NCBI GenBank assembly: GCA_017532155.1
Contig: JAFXJP010000030.1
Span: 61,311-125,310 of the forward strand
From: Clostridia bacterium
Lineage (GTDB): Bacteria; Bacillota; Clostridia; Christensenellales; Aristaeellaceae
Length of the DNA stretch: 64,000 nucleotides
Reading direction: 5' to 3'
In this document: piece by piece, positions 8,029 to 16,139 of the stretch
Position numbering within the stretch: position 1 is the first letter of the stretch
Layout: each line of letters opens with the position of its first letter
Notes under the pieces: generated by a model
Told to the model about the DNA's origin: nothing
The model's database searches: none
What the model saw: the letters and a program-made list of their open reading frames with translations, nothing else
Made by a program: the position numbers and the translations under genes

Positions 8029-9018
8029 TTATTTTTCCATACCAATGCCGGGGAAATGACAGGCAACCAAATGATTTTCTCCCTGCGGCGTCAGCTGCGG
8101 CGTCTCCTGGAAGCAGCGGGCGCTGGCAAACGGACAGCGGGTGCAGAAACGGCATCCGCGCGGCGCGTCGATGGGGATGGGGATATCGCCGTTGAGAACC
8201 ATGCGCTCACGCTTTTCATCCAGATTGACGCTCAGCACGGCGGAGAGCAGCGAGCGCGTGTAGGGGTGAAGCGGATTGTGAAAGATGGTCTGCGTATCGC
8301 CGGCTTCCATCACCTGGCCCAGATACATTACGCACAGGTTTTTGCAGAGGTCCTTTACGACGGCGAGGTTGTGGGAGATGAACAGGTACGTCATGTTCAG
8401 CTCCTGCTGCAATTCCATCAGAAGGTTTAGGATCTGCGCATGCACCGACACGTCCAGCGCGCTGACGGGCTCGTCGCACACCAGAAAATCGGGATGCAGC
8501 GAAATGGCGCGGGCGATGCCGATGCGCTGGCGCTGGCCGCCGGAAAATTCGCTGGGATAGCGATGCAGATCGTCCTCGTTGAGGCCAACCAGGTGCAAAA
8601 GGCGCAGCACTTCAGCTTCCATTTGTTCCTTGGTATAGCCGCCGCGGATGTACATCGGCTCGCTGATGAGACGATACACATCCCAGCGCGGGTCAAGCGA
8701 GGAGAAGGGATCCTGGAAGATCATCTGCATATCGCGGCGCGCTTCCTTGAACTCCTTGTTCGACAGCGCATTAAGATCCTGGCCTTTAAAGATAACCTTG
8801 CCGTCGGTGGGCTTTTGCATACCCAGCAGCGTATTGGCCAGTGTGGATTTGCCGCAGCCGCTTTCGCCAACCAGGCCGAAGGTTTCGCCCTTTTTGATGG
8901 TGATGGAGACATTGTCCACAGCCTTGACATAACGCTTTTGGCCAAAGGGCAGCGCGCGGCGCACAGGGAACCATACGCACAGATTTTCCGTGCGGAGGAG
9001 CGTATTGTTGTCGGACAT
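8029..9018 (-). CDS. oppF: Oligopeptide ABC transporter, ATP-binding protein (OppF type)
   Basis: 329 residues from the ATG at 9018, which has GGAGGTGA six bases upstream; a longer frame to 9069 would run into oppD. Walker A is GESGCGKST near residue 52, the signature is FSGGQRQR near 160, and Walker B is LVCDEPVSALD. The C-terminal oligopeptide/dipeptide extension carries the cysteine-rich motif RGCRFCTRCPFA, which is typical of the OppD/OppF pair and may bind an iron-sulfur cluster. It forms a heterodimer with OppD on the inner face of the permease. It is the last gene of the five-gene transporter operon and follows oppD after one base. Substrate is unproven: di- or oligopeptides or other small solutes. 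Confidence 0.92.
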   Translation of the reverse strand: MSDNNTLLRTENLCVWFPVRRALPFGQKRYVKAVDNVSITIKKGETFGLVGESGCGKSTLANTLLGMQKPTDGKVIFKGQDLNALSNKEFKEARRDMQMIFQDPFSSLDPRWDVYRLISEPMYIRGGYTKEQMEAEVLRLLHLVGLNEDDLHRYPSEFSGGQRQRIGIARAISLHPDFLVCDEPVSALDVSVHAQILNLLMELQQELNMTYLFISHNLAVVKDLCKNLCVMYLGQVMEAGDTQTIFHNPLHPYTRSLLSAVLSVNLDEKRERMVLNGDIPIPIDAPRGCRFCTRCPFASARCFQETPQLTPQGENHLVACHFPGIGMEK

Positions 9019-9019
9019 G

Positions 9020-9994
9020 TCACTCACCTCCCAGGGGATGATGGCAGCGCAGCATTCGATCGCCGCCAATGTCGGTCAGGCGCGGCATGCGCTCCTTGCA
9101 TTCCTGAGTGCAATAGGCGCAGCGGGTGTGGAAATAGCAGCCAGAAGGCTTTTTAAGCGGACTTGGCACGTTGTCGGGAATCTGCACAAAGCGGTTGGAT
9201 TCATCCGACAGATGCGGCACGGAGGAGAGCAGACCCTGCGTGTAGGGGTGCTTGGGATGGGTGAACAAATCGCGCAGAGGCGCATGCTCCACAATCTTGC
9301 CGCAGTACATGACATACACGCGGTCGGCCATGTGCGCCACCACGCTCAGATCGTGGGTGATGAGAATCAGCGCGGTGCCGTTTTCCTTTTGCAGCTTGCG
9401 CAATACATCCAGCACCTGCGCCTGAATGGTTACGTCCAGGGCGGTGGTAGGCTCGTCGGCGATGATGAGCTTGGGCTTGATGGCAAAGGCCATAGCGATG
9501 AGCACGCGCTGGCGCATGCCGCCGGAAAGCTGATGCGGATAGTCAAAGTAGCGGCGCTCGGGGCCGGGCACACCCACCAGATGCAGCGCGTTGATGGAGG
9601 CGCTCATGGCTTCCTTGCGCGTCATGTTGGTGTGGCGCATGAACATTTCGTCCAGCTGTCGGCCGATGGTCATGACGGGATTGAGCGCGGTGAGCGCATC
9701 CTGAAAGATCATGCTCATGTCCTTGCCGCGGATGTCGAGCATCTGCTTTTCGCTCAGCTGCAGCAGATTCTTGCCGTCAAAGGTCATTTCATCAGCCTGC
9801 ATCAGCGCGGGCGGAGAGGAGAGCAGCTTCATCATGGCCAGGCTGGTAACGGATTTACCGCAGCCGCTTTCGCCCACGATGGCGATGCATTCGCCGGGCT
9901 TTACATGCAGATCCACGCCCTCGACCGCGCGCACAATGCCGCGCTCTGTGGGGAAGATGACCTTGAGGTTGCGAACGTTCAGCAGTTCATTCAT
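9020..9994 (-). CDS. oppD: Oligopeptide ABC transporter, ATP-binding protein (OppD type)
   Basis: 324 residues. Walker A is GESGCGKSV near 40, the signature LSGGMRQR near 155, and Walker [13 protein letters not shown]. The C-terminal oligopeptide region has [14 protein letters not shown], the cysteine cluster of this family. The start overlaps the oppC stop by four bases (ATGA at 9991-9994), and oppF follows after one base, so translation is coupled along the operon. It provides one of the two ATPase subunits for uptake. Confidence 0.92.
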   Translation of the reverse strand: MNELLNVRNLKVIFPTERGIVRAVEGVDLHVKPGECIAIVGESGCGKSVTSLAMMKLLSSPPALMQADEMTFDGKNLLQLSEKQMLDIRGKDMSMIFQDALTALNPVMTIGRQLDEMFMRHTNMTRKEAMSASINALHLVGVPGPERRYFDYPHQLSGGMRQRVLIAMAFAIKPKLIIADEPTTALDVTIQAQVLDVLRKLQKENGTALILITHDLSVVAHMADRVYVMYCGKIVEHAPLRDLFTHPKHPYTQGLLSSVPHLSDESNRFVQIPDNVPSPLKKPSGCYFHTRCAYCTQECKERMPRLTDIGGDRMLRCHHPLGGE

Positions 9995-10965
9995 GCCTGA
10001 ACAGCCTCCTTTCCGCTGGATGCGACGGGCGTATCATCCTCGTTCATTTCATCAAATACACTCTGAATGTAGGTATTGTTGAGGGATTTGAAGAGCTTGC
10101 GCACGCCTGCACCCTGCTTCATGCGGGGGTTGAACATTTCTTCCAGCGCAAGACCGATGCGCATAAAGGAGAAAACGCTCAGGAAAATGCCGATACCGGG
10201 GGCGACGATCCACCACCAGTGACCAAAGAGCAGCGCGCCGCCGCTCTGGGCGTCGGCCAGCATTTTGCCCCAGCTGATGGCTGTTGGATCGCCAAGGCCC
10301 AGGAAGGACAGACCGGCTTCAGCTACCATGATACCGGCGCTGGTGAGCGCCGTGCTCATGATCAAAAGATGCGTAACGCCGGGCAGAATATGACGGAACA
10401 TGATGTGCCAGCGGGAAGCGCCGGCCAGTTCGGCAGCCTTCACATAATTGCTGTTTTTCAGCACCAGCACCTGCGAACGGATGACGCGGGCCAGGCCGGT
10501 CCAGCCGAAGATTGTGAAGATGAAAATGATCATGAAATAGCTTTTGCCAAAGATGTTGGTCAGAACGATGGTCAGTGGCAATGTGGGGATAACCAGCATG
10601 ATATCCACCGTGCGCATGATCAGCGTATCCACAATACCGCCGACGTAGCCGGCCAGCAAACCCATCAGCGCGCCCAGGAAGGCCGTGCAGATGCCCGTGA
10701 CCAGACCGACGATCAGCGATACGCGGGTGCCGTAAATCAGCATGGAGAAAATATCCTGACCGGTGGTGATCGTCGTACCCAGCGGATGCGAAAGCGAAGG
10801 GGCAAGTCCCTTTTCTGCGCGCTGGGTTACGTCATAAGGATCATAGGGCGCAATATAGGCGGAAAACACCGCGCAGAAGACCAGCAGCATGGCGATGATA
10901 ATGCCGGTGCGGCCCTTGGGATGGCGCCACAGACGCAGGAAGAAATTGTTGCTGTTCTTTTTCAT
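9991..10965 (-). CDS. oppC: Oligopeptide ABC transporter, permease (OppC type)
   Basis: 324 residues from the ATG at 10965, which has GGAGG upstream. The short N-terminal cytoplasmic tail RLWRHPKGRTG is followed by a first membrane helix, the periplasmic-side loop APYDPYDVT...HPLGTT typical of OppC, and five further helices. The EAA loop that docks the ATPase reads EAGASRWHIMFRHILPG-like (AAELAGASRWHIMFRHILPG). The C-terminus carries a 35-residue acidic tail beyond the last helix. It overlaps oppB by four bases at the start and oppD by four bases at the end. Confidence 0.9.
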   Translation of the reverse strand: MKKNSNNFFLRLWRHPKGRTGIIIAMLLVFCAVFSAYIAPYDPYDVTQRAEKGLAPSLSHPLGTTITTGQDIFSMLIYGTRVSLIVGLVTGICTAFLGALMGLLAGYVGGIVDTLIMRTVDIMLVIPTLPLTIVLTNIFGKSYFMIIFIFTIFGWTGLARVIRSQVLVLKNSNYVKAAELAGASRWHIMFRHILPGVTHLLIMSTALTSAGIMVAEAGLSFLGLGDPTAISWGKMLADAQSGGALLFGHWWWIVAPGIGIFLSVFSFMRIGLALEEMFNPRMKQGAGVRKLFKSLNNTYIQSVFDEMNEDDTPVASSGKEAVQA

Positions 10966-11963
10966 CGACGGGCACCTCCCAGCTTGACGCGCGGATCGAG
11001 CAGGCTGTAGCAAAGATCGGTCACCAGATTGGCCAAAAGTGCAAAGCCTGACAGGAAGATCATGATACCCATCATCAGCGGGTAGTCGTTGGTGTTGTTG
11101 GCGTTGAGGAAGAGCGTGCCCATGCCGTTCCAGTTAAAGATCTGCTCGATGACCACCGAGCCGCCGATCAGACCGGATACGCTCATGCCAAGGCTGGTGA
11201 CAATGGGCAGCATGGCGTTGCGCAGCACATGCTTATACAGTACCGTTTCGTTGCTCAGGCCCTTGGCGCGGGCGGTGATGATAAAATCCTCATCGGATAC
11301 GGAAATCACGCTGTTGCGGGTATTCTGCGCATAGCCTACGATGCTGCCGATGGCGGTGGCGATGATAGGCAGCGCAGCGTTTTGCATGACGTTGAGGATG
11401 GCGTCCAGGCTCCAGTCAAAGGAGGAGACGAGGTTGGGGTCGGTATAGGCGGGGAACCATTCCCACTCAAAGCCCATATACAGCGAAAAGAGCAGTGCCA
11501 AGAAGAAACCGGGCAGCGCCGTGGTGATTGTGGAGGCGGAGAGTACGGCGTTATCCAGCCAGCCGCCGCGCTTCCAGGCGGCATAGGCGCCAATCAGGAT
11601 GCCAAAAACCACGCCGATCAGCATGGTGGATACCGAGAGTACCAGCGTCCACGGCACGCGCTCGGCAATCAGATCGATAACCTTGGGCGAGCCTGCCTGC
11701 ATGGAGGTGCCAAGATCGCCGTGCAGCAGCTGCTTTAGATAGCGCAGATACTGCTGGAAGGTGGATACGTCAAAGCCGTACTGCTCGCGCGTGAGCTGCT
11801 TGATGATCTCGTATTCCACATCCGTCATATTGCCCTGTGCTGGATAATAACGCTCGGCAGGATCCTCCACGCCAATGCGCGGGATGAAGAAATTGAGCGT
11901 GATGACGATAAAGAAAATGAACAGCGTATAGAGGATACGCTTGAATACATAACCCTTGCCCAC
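10962..11963 (-). CDS. oppB: Oligopeptide ABC transporter, permease (OppB type)
   Basis: 333 residues with an initial helix (ILYTLFIFFIVITLNFFI) and the OppB/DppB-type extracytoplasmic segment leading into the GDLGTSM motif, then five more helices. The EAA-like loop is ARAKGLSNETVLYKHVLRNA and the protein ends LLDPRVKLG, a family hallmark. It pairs with OppC to form the membrane channel. It follows the solute-binding lipoprotein gene after 18 bases. Confidence 0.9.
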   Translation of the reverse strand: MGKGYVFKRILYTLFIFFIVITLNFFIPRIGVEDPAERYYPAQGNMTDVEYEIIKQLTREQYGFDVSTFQQYLRYLKQLLHGDLGTSMQAGSPKVIDLIAERVPWTLVLSVSTMLIGVVFGILIGAYAAWKRGGWLDNAVLSASTITTALPGFFLALLFSLYMGFEWEWFPAYTDPNLVSSFDWSLDAILNVMQNAALPIIATAIGSIVGYAQNTRNSVISVSDEDFIITARAKGLSNETVLYKHVLRNAMLPIVTSLGMSVSGLIGGSVVIEQIFNWNGMGTLFLNANNTNDYPLMMGIMIFLSGFALLANLVTDLCYSLLDPRVKLGGARR

Positions 11964-11981
11964 TATGGCAGCCTCCTTTCC

Positions 11982-13868
11982 TTATTGCGTAACCCAGGTG
12001 AGGTTTTCCAGAGAATCCATGTTAAAGGCTGTTGCGCCTTCGGATACAACCCAGCCCTGGCAGCGGTCTGTGCGGGCGATGGAAAGCGTGTCGCTTACAT
12101 ACAGCGGCAGCTTATAGTACTGCTCGGCGATTTGACAGGAAATATCCCGGACCATGCTGTACTTGGTATTGCGGTTGAGGGTGGAGCGCATTTTGGCGAT
12201 GGATTGATTGAGCTCTTTGATGTTCAGCCGGCCGTAGTTGGAGGAGCGGTTGAGGCTGACAAAATGCGAGTTGAACATGATATCCACATTGCCGGCGGAA
12301 AAAACCACACCCTGAATGGTCATATCGAAGTTGCCGCCGTACAGGTAGGTGGTTTCGGGGCTGTTGCCCTTGGCGGCGTACTTGATTTCAATGCCGATTT
12401 TCTGCAGCAGCACCTGCAGGAAGGAGATGGCCTCTTGCTCGCCCGGGCTGCCCAGCACCTCAAAGGAGAGACGCTTGCCGTTGAATATGCGGTAGCCGTC
12501 CTTGTCCTTTTCGGGATACAGCGCATCGAGGATTGCGTTGGCTTCATCCAGCCTTTCCTGGGCCGTGCCGGTCAGGATATTGGCTTGAGGATTATAAAGC
12601 TCTTCATTGCTTGGCAGGATCAGGCCGGAAGGCATCACCTGGCCGCGGCCGCCCAATACATTCTTGATCATGGCCTCCTGATCTACAGCCAGCGCGATGG
12701 CGCGGCGGAAATCAGGATTGGTAAGCAGCTGGCGCGCCTCAGTCATGCGATCAGCCACAGGGTTCATATTGAGCACCAGGCACTGTGCATAGGTGCCGGG
12801 CGCAGAGAAAAGCGAGATGTCCTTTTCGTTGGTAAACAGGCCGGCGTAATTGGAACTGATGGAGGAATCCAGCACGTCCAGATGGCCCTTTTTGAGTGCG
12901 TAGATGGCGACATTGACGTCCTGATAGAGAATGAAGCGCAGCGTATCCACCTTGTACAGTTCGCTTCCGTCTGCGGCGGTGATGTGATAATCCTCGCGGC
13001 GGCGCAGCACAATTTCCTGTCCGCTGGTTTCCTCGGTATCCAGGATCCACGCACCGCAGCCAATGGGATTTTCATAGGCATGGCGCAGCGCATCGGTGGG
13101 AGAGGTATTATACAGCGGGCACTCGAGCGAAATGATATCGGCATACTGATGCTTGGGCAGTACCAGCACGGTGGATACCAGAGAGGTAATGGCGCCCAGC
13201 ACCTTGTTTGTTTCCAGATAGAAAACGGTGTCGCGGTCTTCCTCGGCGATATAATAGCCCTTTTCGTTAGCGCCGGTATCATAGGTGTAAATGCCCTGAC
13301 GGCGCAGCTTGCCCGAATTGGTATCATATTTATGCATTAGATCGTTGACCCAGGCCAGCGCGCCGGCGTGATTGCTCAGCTTCTGATTGGCTGCCAGATC
13401 GAAGGTGAAGTAAATGTCCTCTACCGTTACGTGCTTGCCATCTGACCACATGGCATTTTCATCCAGCTTGAAGCGGATGGGAATGCACTGCGTGTCGCGG
13501 CTGGAATATTCGCTCTCCAGCTTGTCATAGTCCACCTGGCCGTCCGCAGTTACAATGGGATTGCCCTCGCGATCGATATAATACCATTCACTGCACAACG
13601 CAGGCTCGAAGGTATCTGTTTCTTCATCATAAGAAAGCAGCGTCGAATACACCATGCTGGAGATGGTGGGGGCAATGCCGTCGCGTGAGAACCAGGGCAT
13701 GTAGGACACGGGGAAGGACGAACCGACCACGCCGATATACAGCGTGCGGGTCGTATCGGTGCGGCGGGCATAATTGCCGCCGCCGCAGCCCGTGAGCACA
13801 AGGCAGCTCAGACACAGGAAAAGAGCGATCAATTTTTTGCAAAAAACGCGGGAAGACAAAGGATTCAC
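11982..13868 (-). CDS. Solute-binding lipoprotein of the oligopeptide transporter (SBP family 5)
   Basis: 628 residues. The signal peptide ends in a lipobox, LTGC, followed by a glycine linker, so the mature protein is anchored to the outer membrane face by a diacylglyceryl cysteine. Family 5 features include the lobe I segment TLYIGVVGSSFP, FTFDLA, and DFRRAIALAVDQ. At about 600 residues it is slightly longer than typical OppA. The start is a GTG at 13868 with AAGGA only a few bases before it; a TTG at 13859 gives better spacing and is a real alternative. It is first in the transporter operon. I find no clear promoter in the 90 bases upstream, only the hairpin ending the preceding gene. Confidence 0.88.
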   Translation of the reverse strand: MNPLSSRVFCKKLIALFLCLSCLVLTGCGGGNYARRTDTTRTLYIGVVGSSFPVSYMPWFSRDGIAPTISSMVYSTLLSYDEETDTFEPALCSEWYYIDREGNPIVTADGQVDYDKLESEYSSRDTQCIPIRFKLDENAMWSDGKHVTVEDIYFTFDLAANQKLSNHAGALAWVNDLMHKYDTNSGKLRRQGIYTYDTGANEKGYYIAEEDRDTVFYLETNKVLGAITSLVSTVLVLPKHQYADIISLECPLYNTSPTDALRHAYENPIGCGAWILDTEETSGQEIVLRRREDYHITAADGSELYKVDTLRFILYQDVNVAIYALKKGHLDVLDSSISSNYAGLFTNEKDISLFSAPGTYAQCLVLNMNPVADRMTEARQLLTNPDFRRAIALAVDQEAMIKNVLGGRGQVMPSGLILPSNEELYNPQANILTGTAQERLDEANAILDALYPEKDKDGYRIFNGKRLSFEVLGSPGEQEAISFLQVLLQKIGIEIKYAAKGNSPETTYLYGGNFDMTIQGVVFSAGNVDIMFNSHFVSLNRSSNYGRLNIKELNQSIAKMRSTLNRNTKYSMVRDISCQIAEQYYKLPLYVSDTLSIARTDRCQGWVVSEGATAFNMDSLENLTWVTQ

Positions 13869-13889
13869 CGTCCTTAGAGCGAGTCATAA

Positions 13890-13924
13890 ATAGGAAAGAA
13901 ACCTCCGAAGAGTATTCGGAGGTT
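13890..13924 (-). terminator. Hairpin between the 217-residue gene and the transporter operon
   Basis: A ten-base perfect stem (AACCTCCGAA/TTCGGAGGTT) with a five-base loop is followed on the - strand by TTCTTTCCTATTT. It can terminate the upstream gene. Because no promoter is evident between it and the binding-protein gene, it may act as a partial terminator that sets transporter expression. Confidence 0.7.
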
Positions 13925-13957
13925 ATGAAAACGAATGAAATCTGGGGGAAGGTTCAC

Positions 13958-14611
13958 TTAATAGGGATAGATCATCTTGGTGCCAAAGCCATCGCGGGAC
14001 ACGCAGTTGTCAAAGATTTCTTCAATGCGGAAGATGTAGGCGGGACGGGTCAGCCAGCGGGACATATCGGGATGATGATAGACGTCATGCTGGGCATTGA
14101 TGAACTGCTGGTAGATCTCGCGCTTGCCGCTGTCGCATTCATCATAGATTTCCATCTTGCCGCGCAGCTCATAGCTGATGGCCGGGGGCTGATAGAAGAT
14201 CAGCGTAGCTTCGGGATTGACCTTGTAGTTGGCATAGGAGTGCTTCTTGGCCATTTCCAGAGAGCCCACCTTGGTGAAGTCCACGCGCTCGCGGGCTTCT
14301 TCGCCGTACATGTAATCCACCAGAATCTTCAGTCCGCGCTTGGAATATTCCTTGTCTTCGGGATCGAAGGTTTTGATGTGGTTGACATAGGCTTCCAGCG
14401 TTTCTTCCAGATATTCATCCTTGGGCAGGAAGCCGATGCCCTTGATGCTGGCGTTCAGGCCCGCAGGGCCGTTGGAAACGAAGGCGGGATCGTGCGAGCA
14501 GAAGCTCAGGAACATTTTTTCAGGGGAAACCATTTCGCCGTTATACAGTTTGAGAACGCTTTCGGCGCGGGTGTTAAAGGCCCAGCGGAAGAAGCTTTCG
14601 GCAGATTTCAT
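13958..14611 (-). CDS. Uncharacterised protein, possibly a flavin-binding split-barrel (PNPOx-like)
   Basis: 217 residues from the ATG at 14611 with GGAGGT seven bases upstream. No signal peptide or membrane helix is seen. The N-terminal half is helical and mixed (ESFFRWAFNTRAESVL, FGxLP-like KGIGFLPKDEYLEE). The C-terminal half has strand patterns (NPEATLIFYQPPAISYELRG and YIFRIEEIFDN) that recall pyridoxamine-phosphate-oxidase-like flavin barrels, but I see no decisive motif, so function is not assigned. It lies upstream of the oligopeptide transporter operon in the same orientation, separated by a terminator-like hairpin, and diverges from the secreted beta-repeat protein. Confidence 0.7.
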   Translation of the reverse strand: MKSAESFFRWAFNTRAESVLKLYNGEMVSPEKMFLSFCSHDPAFVSNGPAGLNASIKGIGFLPKDEYLEETLEAYVNHIKTFDPEDKEYSKRGLKILVDYMYGEEARERVDFTKVGSLEMAKKHSYANYKVNPEATLIFYQPPAISYELRGKMEIYDECDSGKREIYQQFINAQHDVYHHPDMSRWLTRPAYIFRIEEIFDNCVSRDGFGTKMIYPY

Positions 14612-14656
14612 AGCAAGGTACCTCCAGTTTTTGTAATGAATGGGTAATTTTGAAAG

Positions 14657-14665
14657 ATTATAGCA
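14657..14665 (-). promoter_or_regulatory. Extended -10 element for the 217-residue gene
   Basis: On the - strand TGCTATAAT is a full extended -10 in a very AT-rich stretch (14640-14720) that also has a second TATAAT ten bases upstream. No good -35 is visible. Confidence 0.5.
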
Positions 14666-14772
14666 CATTATAAAAAAATATACATCTACGTATTGATATA
14701 AATTAAATTTTATAAAATATACAATTATAAAGCGAAAAACGGTTTATTTTTTGCATTTTGTGCATAAATATG

Positions 14773-14801
14773 TTGACAAGACTATCAAAATCAGCTACGC
14801 T
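14773..14801 (+). promoter_or_regulatory. Promoter of the secreted beta-repeat protein and peptidase
   Basis: A perfect TTGACA (14773-14778) is followed after 17 bases by TACGCT, a weak -10. The perfect -35 with a poor -10 suggests a need for an activator or modest basal activity. Confidence 0.5.
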
Positions 14802-14837
14802 ATCCAAAACAGTTACTTCCGAGAGGAGCGTATAACG

Positions 14838-16136
14838 ATGAAAAAGTTTTTGGCGATTCTTTTGACGCTGGCGATGCTGTGCGTATCTCTTCCTGTGCTG
14901 GCGGAGGCTGCTTCCCTGGCCGGTACGTATGAGCTGGATGCTTCGCCTCTTGGCATGCCGCTGAAGATTTATATCATCATCAGCGAGGACGGCGCTTTCC
15001 AGATGACCAATAAGCTGGAGGGCGGCGCGGATAAGGGCCATGGTACCATCGGTGAAAAGGATGGCACTTATGTGATGCTGTACAGCGACTCTACCAATGA
15101 AAAGGTAAAGTCTGCAACCTTCACGCTGGATGGCAAATCGCTGGTATTCTCCACTGCCGTGCCTTACGGTGCTGCGAGCTTTGCGCCCAATCCGGATGAG
15201 AATATTTATCCCACTGCGCTGCTGATGGCCTATGAAGAGTATCTGGGCGAATATGCCGGCGTTCTCAACGCCGATACCGCCATGGGCACGGTGGTTTATG
15301 ACTGCAGTTTGAAGCTGGATAAGGGCGCAAAGGCGACCTTCAGCAGCTCTTTTACGGTCATGGGCACTTCGATGACCTATGTGCAGGAAGGTACCTTTGA
15401 TATCGCGGACGGCGCGTTCACCATGAATGTTGCCGATGGCGTCCAGATCACCGGTACGGTGAATGCCGACGGTTCTATCACGGTATCTGCCGCGCTGAGC
15501 CAGATGAGCAGCACGCCGCGCGAGGTGACGCTGGCGCCCGCTACTACTGCAGCCTATGCCGGCGATTATGCCGCGGTGAAGGATTTCTCCATGATGGGCT
15601 TTAACGTGACGGCGAAGCTGAGCCTGAGCAAGGTGGGTACTTATCATTATGTGTCCAGCATCGGCGATGGCAATGACTATGTGGAAGACGGCGCCTATGC
15701 CGTGGAAAACGGTGTGATGACCCTGACGCCTGCGGAAGGCGAAGCTGTGCAGGGCGCGTATGCTGCGGCTGTGGCCACGCTCAAGCTGAAGGTTTCTCCC
15801 AGCGTACCCATGGCGACTGAAATGACCTTCTACGGCGATAAGGTGCAGGGCGTGTTTACCGCCGAGGGCAGCGATGACATCGGTAACGCCTATGTCTCCA
15901 TTCTGACGCTGAATCCCGATGGAACGTATACAATTGCACTTGACACAAACGGTGTTCCCGCGTATGATGAAGCCGGTACTTTCCGTACGGAAGAATCCAT
16001 GAACGGCATCAGCGTTGTGCTGGTGGATGCTTCCGGTGTGGAAAGCGCGGGTGTTGTATCTGATACCCTCAACATCACCCACAATGTGGACTATGCGTTC
16101 AACACGCTGGGCTTCCAGTACGAAAAAGGAGAATGA
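14838..16136 (+). CDS. Secreted protein with tandem beta-rich repeats, function unknown
   Basis: 432 residues from the ATG at 14838, with GAGAGGA upstream. The signal peptide MKKFLAILLTLAML...VLA is followed by about four similar units of roughly 100 residues that begin LAGTYELD, YLGEYAGV, YAGDYAAV and IGNAYVS. Each has a G-x-Y opening strand, alternating hydrophobic strands and a central E-D-G-x-(Y/F) turn. The pattern resembles small beta-barrels of the lipocalin kind, but I cannot place it in a named family. There is no lipobox, sortase signal or enzymatic motif, so it is probably released or held noncovalently at the wall. It is three bases ahead of an M3 peptidase gene and almost certainly co-transcribed with it. 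Confidence 0.8.
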   Translation: MKKFLAILLTLAMLCVSLPVLAEAASLAGTYELDASPLGMPLKIYIIISEDGAFQMTNKLEGGADKGHGTIGEKDGTYVMLYSDSTNEKVKSATFTLDGKSLVFSTAVPYGAASFAPNPDENIYPTALLMAYEEYLGEYAGVLNADTAMGTVVYDCSLKLDKGAKATFSSSFTVMGTSMTYVQEGTFDIADGAFTMNVADGVQITGTVNADGSITVSAALSQMSSTPREVTLAPATTAAYAGDYAAVKDFSMMGFNVTAKLSLSKVGTYHYVSSIGDGNDYVEDGAYAVENGVMTLTPAEGEAVQGAYAAAVATLKLKVSPSVPMATEMTFYGDKVQGVFTAEGSDDIGNAYVSILTLNPDGTYTIALDTNGVPAYDEAGTFRTEESMNGISVVLVDASGVESAGVVSDTLNITHNVDYAFNTLGFQYEKGE

Positions 16137-16139
16137 TTC

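Noticed and set aside
13627-13887. An alternative frame overlapping the start of the solute-binding gene
   Set aside because: It lacks a lipobox in frame and a ribosome binding site; the frame with LTGC and SBP motifs is the real one.
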